Assembly: GCA_003021325.1 (NCBI GenBank)
Contig: PXQM01000119.1
Span: 1 to 9,673 of the forward strand
Source of the DNA: Halobacteriales archaeon QH_10_70_21
Lineage (GTDB): Archaea > Halobacteriota > Halobacteria > Halobacteriales > Haloarculaceae
DNA: 9,673 bases
Direction of reading: 5' to 3'
The position numbers were made by a program, and so were the translations under genes. The notes below the pieces were generated by a model. The model was not told where the DNA came from. It did not search any database and saw only the letters and a program-made list of their open reading frames with translations. Position 1 is the first letter of the stretch; the number at the start of each line of letters is the position of its first letter. Shown piece by piece: positions 5,733 to 9,673 of the stretch.

Positions 5733-5822
5733 GTTCATCCGTCTTTCGAATCTCGTTCCGCCGTCGAGTGCCGGTCAAACGACCTCCCTCCCGGCGACAC
5801 GGTGCACGGTCCGACCCGTATA

Positions 5823-5829
5823 CTTATAC
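5823..5829 (+). promoter_or_regulatory. TATA box for the 501-aa membrane protein
   Basis: GTATACTTATACTCG spans 5818-5832, with the ACTTATAC core about 28 nt before the ATG at 5855. It is one of the strongest promoter matches in the window and predicts a leaderless mRNA. Confidence 0.75.
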
Positions 5830-5854
5830 TCGCAGTACGTCTGAATATCGCCTA

Positions 5855-7360
5855 ATGGCCGAGGAGGAACTTCCGGACCGAGGGCAGTTCCCCTCGGTCG
5901 TCTGGAAGCGGTGGGACGAAAGGCTACCGGAGGGAAAACTCGAGGCCGACCGGATACCGAACCGGCGGCGCTTCGAGATGTGTCCCCTCTCGGTCCCGTT
6001 TCTCACCACTGACACGGTCAGAGAGCCCGGTACGCCCCCCGAAATACAGTTCCTGCCGCCGGGACTCCGGCTCGCGCTCCGGAACGTTCCTCTCATCGTT
6101 TTCGCGACGCTCGTCGCGGTCGTCATAGAGGCAGAGGTAAATCCAAACGCCGATGGGCTCTCCGTTCTGATACCTGACCTCCCGGTGGCACCGCTTCTGT
6201 CCCTCGGCGTACTCTCGGTCGGGCTCCTACTTCTGTTCGCGTACTCCGAGATAACCGACCTCGAGACGGTTTTCAAGGCGTCCTTCGTCTACGGACTCCT
6301 CGGCGTACTTCTGGTGGGGACGCTCTTCGGTGGCTACCGCACCGTCTCCACTAGCGGCGACCCCGCGGTCTCACCACACGTGGTCTATGTCTTTCCGACG
6401 CTGTTCTTTACGCTCCTTATCGGGTTGTTTGCCTACGATCTCCTCCTGCGGGGCGAGTACATGTTCTCGAACCTCGGGGAACTCAACATCATCGACGGGG
6501 ACAGGTACGCCGAGAGCGAGGAGTACGGCGAACTCGGGGAGACGCTGTCGGCAGGCATTGGCCCACTTCGCTACGGTCACTTCTTTATGATTCTGATACT
6601 CGTGCAGTTCACCGTCATCTGGTCGTTCGGTGGGCCGCTCGGAACCGGTCTGTACGTGAGTGTCGCGTTCAATATTGGCATCAACGTCCTCGTTTTGACC
6701 GGTGTTTTTAATTCTCTGGTCGGGTTCGTATTCTTCAGGAAGCTCGTCACAGGGCAGGTACGTGGGAAGGACGGGGCCTCGGTGGGCCCGGGCTACCTCC
6801 CGTACCACTCCGACGGCCGTGGCGGCTACAGGGACATCGGACGGATGGCCATGCGTATCAACGTGATTCTGATACTCGCTGGCATGTACTACGCCTACCG
6901 GGGATACATGTCGGGATTGCGTACCTACCCGCCGACTACGGAGCTCTCCTTCGCGCCGCTCTACGCGGAACTCCTCGGAATCGCAGGGGAGGAGACCGTC
7001 GAAATACTGTTCTGGGTCATCAATTACCTCGGACCGGTGTTGCTCTACGTGCTCGTCGTGGCGTTCTGGTTCTACTACACGTTCTGGGAGATTCACAAGC
7101 GGATGGTGAAGCTCAAACAGGACACGATTCTCCGCCTGCAGCACGCAAACCGGCTCGAACGGATGTCAGACGCCACTGGTGAGCAAAAGGAGGATCTAGC
7201 ACCGGTCGAGGCACCCCTCGGTGAACTCCCCGACAGAACTGAGCTCTACGACGCTCCTGAGTGGCCCATCAACTCACAGCGCATCGGCTGGCTGCTCACC
7301 GGCAACGTTTTGCCAATCCTGCTGTCGGTTCTGACGGTCGTTCCGGAGCTAGCGGGCTGA
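5855..7360 (+). CDS. Multi-pass integral membrane protein, function unknown
   Basis: 501 residues from an ATG placed by the TATA box at 5823-5829; the open frame extends 5' to 5591 but that part is antisense to the CoA-binding gene. A charged N-terminal region of about 70 residues (MAEEELPDRGQFPSVVWKRW) precedes about nine hydrophobic segments, near 76-94, 109-130, 141-160, 176-197, 241-260, 264-294, 333-348, 382-410 and 478-497. A hydrophilic loop at 198-238 is acidic (ESEEYGELGE). The 295-330 loop is Gly-rich (GKDGASVGPGYLPYHSDGRG). A cytosolic stretch at 411-475 holds a helical HKRMVKLKQDTILRLQHANR. No catalytic or transport signature is recognised. Codons are slightly richer in A/T than in flanking core genes, hinting at an accessory gene. 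It ends 17 bp from the convergent prenyltransferase. A sensor, channel or transporter would all fit. Confidence 0.85.
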   Translation: MAEEELPDRGQFPSVVWKRWDERLPEGKLEADRIPNRRRFEMCPLSVPFLTTDTVREPGTPPEIQFLPPGLRLALRNVPLIVFATLVAVVIEAEVNPNADGLSVLIPDLPVAPLLSLGVLSVGLLLLFAYSEITDLETVFKASFVYGLLGVLLVGTLFGGYRTVSTSGDPAVSPHVVYVFPTLFFTLLIGLFAYDLLLRGEYMFSNLGELNIIDGDRYAESEEYGELGETLSAGIGPLRYGHFFMILILVQFTVIWSFGGPLGTGLYVSVAFNIGINVLVLTGVFNSLVGFVFFRKLVTGQVRGKDGASVGPGYLPYHSDGRGGYRDIGRMAMRINVILILAGMYYAYRGYMSGLRTYPPTTELSFAPLYAELLGIAGEETVEILFWVINYLGPVLLYVLVVAFWFYYTFWEIHKRMVKLKQDTILRLQHANRLERMSDATGEQKEDLAPVEAPLGELPDRTELYDAPEWPINSQRIGWLLTGNVLPILLSVLTVVPELAG

Positions 7361-7377
7361 CGTTCGTCGGCCCTGTA

Positions 7378-8211
7378 TCAGACAAGAAGCGACGCACGCC
7401 CAACGACGAACGCGGCTGCCGCTAGGAACATCCCGTACTTGAACCGGGTTTGTGCCGCCGTCGGGGCCTCGAACCCCTCAAAACACGCGTACAGCATAAT
7501 GCAGTCGGCGACGACTACAAGGACGATATATATGGCGCCGAACATGCCGAGTAGGAACGGCATCGGGCTGACGGCGACTGCAACACCGAGCGCAGCCGTC
7601 GCGATCCACAGCGACCGGCGCTTGCCGACAGCTATCGGGAGAGTCCGGAGCCCCTCCTCACGGTCGCCGGCTATGTCCTCGACGTCCTTGATTACCTCGC
7701 GGGCGAAGGTCGACATTCCAGCGAGGAAACCCAACACCAGCGGGGCCGCCAGGCCTCCGACTGCGGCGCCCCCGAACAGGAACGTCGACCCGACGAGGTA
7801 GGCGACGAGGGCGTTTCCCAGACCAGGCGTGCCCTTGAAGAACTCAGTGTACGTGACGAGGGCGGCGAAATTGACGAGGGCAATGCCGATTGCGACCGGC
7901 GGCAGCGTCAGCGCGAGAGCGACCGCGGCTGCGAACAGTACCATTGAGAACGCAACCGCGCCACGCGGGGAGACGGCGCCACGTGGTATGGCTCGCTCCG
8001 GCTGGTTGATCGCGTCGATTTCGCGGTCGAAGTAGTCGTTGATAGCGTTGCCCGCGCCGACCGCGAGCGTGGTGGCTACGACCGCAACGCTCGCAGCAAC
8101 GTACTGGTTGTTGATGCCGGCCACGAAGGCGCCGGTGCCGGTCAGTACGCTGGCAGCAGCGCAGTTGACGGGCCGCATCAGTTCTAGCAGTCCTCGTGTG
8201 GTCCCTCGCAA
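7378..8211 (-). CDS. UbiA-family prenyltransferase, probable digeranylgeranylglyceryl phosphate synthase
   Basis: 277 residues with about eight to nine membrane helices. Both Asp-rich motifs of the UbiA superfamily are intact: NDYFDREID (58-66), followed by the archaeal-lipid signature NQPERAIPRG (69-78), and DVEDIAGD (176-183) in AREVIKDVEDIAGDREEGLR. The enzyme is predicted to transfer a second geranylgeranyl group to geranylgeranylglyceryl phosphate, using Mg2+ held by the Asp motifs, in membrane ether-lipid synthesis. The first in-frame start is TTG at 8211, beginning RGTTRGLLELMRPVN after the start residue. A TATA-like CGCTTAT at 8241-8247 fits a leaderless message from it. ATG 8178 would cut into the conserved GLLELxRPVN segment, so TTG is preferred. 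Two small membrane genes lie upstream on the same strand and may be read through into it. Confidence 0.88.
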   Translation of the reverse strand: MRGTTRGLLELMRPVNCAAASVLTGTGAFVAGINNQYVAASVAVVATTLAVGAGNAINDYFDREIDAINQPERAIPRGAVSPRGAVAFSMVLFAAAVALALTLPPVAIGIALVNFAALVTYTEFFKGTPGLGNALVAYLVGSTFLFGGAAVGGLAAPLVLGFLAGMSTFAREVIKDVEDIAGDREEGLRTLPIAVGKRRSLWIATAALGVAVAVSPMPFLLGMFGAIYIVLVVVADCIMLYACFEGFEAPTAAQTRFKYGMFLAAAAFVVGRASLLV

Positions 8212-8240
8212 CTCGTTTCGAGCCTCGGCGGCGGCGTGCC

Positions 8241-8247
8241 ATAAGCG
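8241..8247 (-). promoter_or_regulatory. TATA-like box for the prenyltransferase
   Basis: GTCGCTTATGG on the minus strand, centred about 31 nt before the TTG at 8211, lies in the 59-bp gap after the upstream membrane gene. It suggests a promoter of its own and supports the TTG start. An ATG (8240-8242) in another frame lies within it but opens an Arg-rich, unlikely protein. Confidence 0.5.
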
Positions 8248-8270
8248 ACGTGAAATCCCTTCAGCCGACG

Positions 8271-8705
8271 CTACAGAGGTTTGCCTGTAAGCCCGTAGTG
8301 GCCGACGACGTATCCACCGGTAAATAGAGCCGCGCTTAGGAGCATCAACAGGAACCTACCGCCGCCGACTGCAACGATGCCAGTCGGGAAGGCGAGAACC
8401 ATGCTCCCAAGGCCAAGACCGCCGAGCACGCGCTGTCCGGTCGACGGCGGCAACAGCGGCTCCGTCGAGTCGGCCTCGTCCGCAGCGCTATGGGTCGGCG
8501 CGCTGTTGTCTACCATCTCCCCCTCAACGAGATAATGGGCTCCAAGGTAACTCCCCCACGCTCCGAGAGCGAACGGGAACGCCGCAGGTACCGACGCCCG
8601 GTTCGATGCCAGCCAGATGAGAAGGGCTCCTGACACGATGTTGACCGCTACAAGGACGACGAAGCCCGCGGCTCCGACTCGCCCGTGATTGACGGGTTCG
8701 TTCAC
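8271..8705 (-). CDS. Small four-helix membrane protein B with HY/GE motifs, function unknown
   Basis: 144 residues from a GTG at 8705 (MNEPVNHGRVGAAGF) that overlaps the preceding stop as GTGA, implying translational coupling. Helices lie near 11-33, 40-58, 93-113 and 117-138, in two pairs. Each pair ends with the same pattern: SYLGAHYLVEGE (52-63) and GYVVGHYGLTGK (131-142), that is Y-x3-H-[YF]-x3-G-[EK]. A hydrophilic loop of about 30 residues rich in Ala, Asp, Ser and Thr joins the halves. Protein A, encoded upstream, has the same architecture, so the two are probably diverged tandem duplicates. No known family is recognised. The in-membrane His and terminal Glu could bind a metal, heme or quinone, or could be structural; this is speculation. 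Confidence 0.8.
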   Translation of the reverse strand: MNEPVNHGRVGAAGFVVLVAVNIVSGALLIWLASNRASVPAAFPFALGAWGSYLGAHYLVEGEMVDNSAPTHSAADEADSTEPLLPPSTGQRVLGGLGLGSMVLAFPTGIVAVGGGRFLLMLLSAALFTGGYVVGHYGLTGKPL

Positions 8706-9109
8706 AGCAGTTCTCCGTGGATAGCGAAGTGCCCAACCATGTACCCGCTGACGGCGGCACCGCCGGAGGTCGCCATCTCCGACGGTGTAACCGACGAGAG
8801 CGCGGCCTGAGCGCCGATCGTGAACCCGTAGGCGATGAGGAAACACCCGAAAGCGAGCAGTCCAGCGGTGGTCGCCGCCCCGACCAGCACTCCGTACCCC
8901 ATCGGCTCGGACTCCGCGTTCGGTGTCAGGTTCAGCATGCTCTCTCCGTGGAAGGTATAGTGGATGGTGTCGTACCCGAACGCCGCAAGCAGCACTCCGA
9001 CGGTGACCACAATCGTCTCACCGCGGAAGATATAGACTGCGGCGACTGCGGTCCCCAGAGCGAGTGCCACGAGACCGACTGACACTCCAATCGGCGTCCG
9101 CAGATCCAT
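8702..9109 (-). CDS. Small four-helix membrane protein A with two HY/GE motifs, function unknown
   Basis: 135 residues from ATG 9109 (MDLRTPIGVSVGLVALALGT). Two longer in-frame starts exist at 9124 and 9163, but the TATA-like CTTTTACT at 9134-9140 is 27 nt before ATG 9109. Helices lie near 7-28, 32-52, 73-98 and 112-130. Each helix pair ends in GYxxxH[YF]xxHGE: GYDTIHYTFHGE (45-56) and GYMVGHFAIHGE (122-133). This internal repeat points to an ancient 2-helix duplication. The linker at about 57-72 (SMLNLTPNAESEPMGY) corresponds in position to the acidic linker of protein B. First gene of a probable operon with B and possibly the lipid prenyltransferase. No family recognised; a cofactor-binding or lipid-associated membrane role is only a guess. 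Confidence 0.8.
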   Translation of the reverse strand: MDLRTPIGVSVGLVALALGTAVAAVYIFRGETIVVTVGVLLAAFGYDTIHYTFHGESMLNLTPNAESEPMGYGVLVGAATTAGLLAFGCFLIAYGFTIGAQAALSSVTPSEMATSGGAAVSGYMVGHFAIHGELL

Positions 9110-9133
9110 TGACACAAGGGCCATCGTCTGGCA

Positions 9134-9140
9134 GTAAAAG
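9134..9140 (-). promoter_or_regulatory. TATA-like box for the small membrane protein pair
   Basis: CCTTTTACTG on the minus strand, centred about 27 nt before ATG 9109 and preceded by the A-rich GGAGAAAA that could act as a BRE. It supports a leaderless start at 9109. Confidence 0.65.
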
Positions 9141-9262
9141 GTTTTCTCCACTGCTTGAACCAACGATTGGCTCCTCGGAGGTAGCGGAAACGAGTGGCGT
9201 GCGCGGTAATACGAACTCAGCGATTGCGAACACCGACGGATGGGTCGGCAGGAATCATCGGA

Positions 9263-9268
9263 CTTAAG
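9263..9268 (+). promoter_or_regulatory. TATA-like box for tRNA-Arg
   Basis: GACTTAAGCG contains CTTAAG about 31 nt before the first tRNA base at 9296, a normal position for an archaeal stable-RNA promoter. Confidence 0.6.
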
Positions 9269-9295
9269 CGCCGGTGGCGGCTACGCGTCGATTAC

Positions 9296-9370
9296 GGGCG
9301 CTTAGCTCAGTCTGGACAGAGTGCTTGGCTTCGGACCAAGTTGCCGCGGGTTCAAATCCTGCAGCGCCCA
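9296..9370 (+). tRNA. tRNA-Arg (anticodon TCG)
   Basis: A complete cloverleaf can be drawn by hand. The acceptor stem GGGCGCT (9296-9302) pairs perfectly with AGCGCCC (9363-9369), with A9370 as discriminator. The D stem is GCTC/GAGT (9305-9308 with 9319-9322). The anticodon stem CTTGG/CCAAG (9324-9328 with 9336-9340) encloses loop CTTCGGA, in which positions 34-36 read TCG, decoding CGA and possibly other CGN codons as Arg. The T stem GCGGG/CCTGC (9346-9350 with 9358-9362) carries loop TTCAAAT. The variable loop has 5 nt, there is no intron, and CCA is not encoded, as is usual in archaea. The 3' half is partly repeated 246 bp downstream. Confidence 0.95.
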
Positions 9371-9513
9371 TCATTCTGCGTGACGGGCAACATTTGGCAG
9401 ACGGCAGTACGGCGTTTATAAAGGAACCCTCTTCGGCCGATCTGATTTCATCACGTTGCGTGATGGGGGTCGCCGGTGTCGTGCGATTCGCCAGCATTTG
9501 AATGACAGCGTGG
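9371..9513 (+). other. Post-tRNA region with an unassigned strong promoter and hairpin
   Basis: There is no supportable protein gene. A strong TATA box TTTATAAA lies at 9414-9421 and predicts a transcript beginning about 9445-9449. There a perfect 6-bp hairpin ATCACG-TTG-CGTGAT (9450-9464) starts, followed by a GTCGC/GCGAT-type stem (about 9469-9489, with one G-U pair). No ATG follows at leaderless distance with a plausible protein. A small RNA gene is possible. A vestige of an integrated element beside the tRNA would also explain it. Confidence 0.35.
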
Positions 9514-9514
9514 G

Positions 9515-9522
9515 TATATAAT
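9515..9522 (+). promoter_or_regulatory. Strong TATA box before the candidate small RNA
   Basis: GGGTATATAATACTAG contains TATATAAT, the best TATA match in the window. It predicts a start at about 9545-9548. Downstream lie a structured stretch and a T6 run. Confidence 0.65.
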
Positions 9523-9595
9523 ACTAGGGAATCGCAGGGAGCTTGGGATGCGCACGAGAAGAAATCCAACTCTCGGAGGCGGCATCGAACTCAGA

Positions 9596-9615
9596 GTTCA
9601 AATGCCTGCAGAGCC
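9596..9615 (+). repeat. Imperfect copy of the tRNA-Arg 3' end (possible vestigial att site)
   Basis: GTTCAAAT(G)CCTGCAGAGCC at 9596-9615 matches tRNA-Arg 9350-9368 (GTTCAAATCCTGCAGCGCC) with one inserted base and one substitution. The match covers the T loop and the 3' acceptor strand, the part that tRNA-targeting integrases duplicate. No integrase is in the window. Confidence 0.4.
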
Positions 9616-9638
9616 GTGTGCGCTGAATCTGCGACCTC

Positions 9639-9644
9639 TTTTTT
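9639..9644 (+). terminator. T6 run, likely transcription terminator
   Basis: CCTCTTTTTTC ends the structured stretch beginning at about 9546. It is the longest T-run in the window and of the kind that terminates archaeal RNA polymerase. Confidence 0.45.
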
Positions 9645-9673
9645 CAATAGTGTCGACAGATCTCACGTCTCAT

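Larger units (their letters stand above)
9546..9644 (+). ncRNA. Candidate structured small RNA of about 100 nt
   Basis: The interval lies between the TATA box at 9515-9522 and a T6 run at 9639-9644. It can fold with an outer stem GCGCAC (9550-9555) / GTGCGC (9618-9623), a CTCT/AGAG pairing (9570-9573 with 9610-9613) and a central hairpin GGCAT-c-GAACT / AGTTC-aa-ATGCC (9581-9591 with 9595-9606, loop CAG). Part of it resembles the 3' half of the adjacent tRNA-Arg. The alternative is a protein: an ATG at 9548 opens a frame (MRTRRNPTLGGGIELRVQMP) with no stop to the window edge, but its composition is unlike haloarchaeal proteins. I did not recognise a known RNA family; clear C/D or H/ACA boxes were not found. 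Confidence 0.35.

Noticed and set aside
5591..5854. N-terminal extension of the 501-aa membrane protein
   Set aside because: Ser/Arg-rich sequence antisense to the CoA-binding gene; the TATA box at 5823-5829 lies inside it and places the start at 5855.
6371..7144. Acidic 257-aa ORF on the minus strand
   Set aside because: It is the antisense shadow of the 501-aa membrane protein. Its acidic, His/Val-rich composition comes from GC-rich third positions, and it has no domain or promoter.
9264..9569. Minus-strand ORF of 101 aa containing MGAAGFEPAATWSEAK
   Set aside because: The GFEPA segment is the well-known artefact of reading a tRNA T-arm in antisense; the frame lies over the tRNA-Arg gene.
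1..9673. CRISPR array, defence operon, replication origin or complete transposase gene
   Set aside because: No regularly spaced repeats, Cas or nuclease motifs, origin-type repeats or full transposase were found on either strand.

Overview
The window is chromosomal DNA from a haloarchaeon (class Halobacteria). The evidence is high GC with strong G/C at third codon positions, acidic proteins, leaderless genes whose TATA-like boxes lie about 27 nt before the start codon, and archaeal markers: an S15 of haloarchaeal type, RNase P component 4, a UbiA-type ether-lipid prenyltransferase and a tRNA without an encoded CCA. The species cannot be named from the sequence.

Left part (1-2070) is core genome. 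The 5' end of rps15 runs off the left edge on the minus strand. Divergent from it are rnp4 (RNase P component 4), a yhbY-type CRM-domain RNA-binding protein and an intact MscS channel; the last two overlap by 4 nt. Between rnp4 and yhbY lies a 106-bp element bounded by a perfect 13-bp inverted repeat.

Middle-left part (2071-4347) is a decayed region. It holds a membrane-protein remnant, a 42-bp scar matching the right end of IS200/IS605 (TnpB-type) elements that now supplies the C-terminus of a 52-aa ORF, an internal fragment of cofE (F420-0:gamma-glutamyl ligase), and a second MscS gene with its reading frame broken in the N-terminal half.

Middle part (4408-5703) has three intact small haloarchaeal genes: a four-helix membrane protein, a coiled-coil protein of DUF5798 type, and a CoA-binding Rossmann protein whose stop codon abuts that of its convergent neighbour. 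Next comes a 501-aa multi-pass membrane protein of unknown function (5855-7360) with a strong promoter.

Right part (7378-9109, minus strand) carries a probable digeranylgeranylglyceryl phosphate synthase, preceded by two overlapping small membrane proteins. Those two appear to be paralogues, and each holds two copies of a Y-x3-H-[YF]-x3-G-[EK] helix-end motif. A tRNA-Arg(TCG) follows at 9296-9370. The last 300 bp contain no convincing protein gene. They hold two strong TATA boxes, a candidate structured RNA of about 100 nt ending at a T6 run, and an imperfect copy of the tRNA 3' end, which suggests either a vestigial integration site or an RNA derived from tRNA sequence.

The most promising leads for something undescribed are the structured region after the tRNA, the paired HY/GE membrane proteins beside the lipid prenyltransferase, and the inverted-repeat element after rnp4. 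No complete novel defence or mobile system is visible. All family names were assigned from memory of conserved motifs; no search was run.
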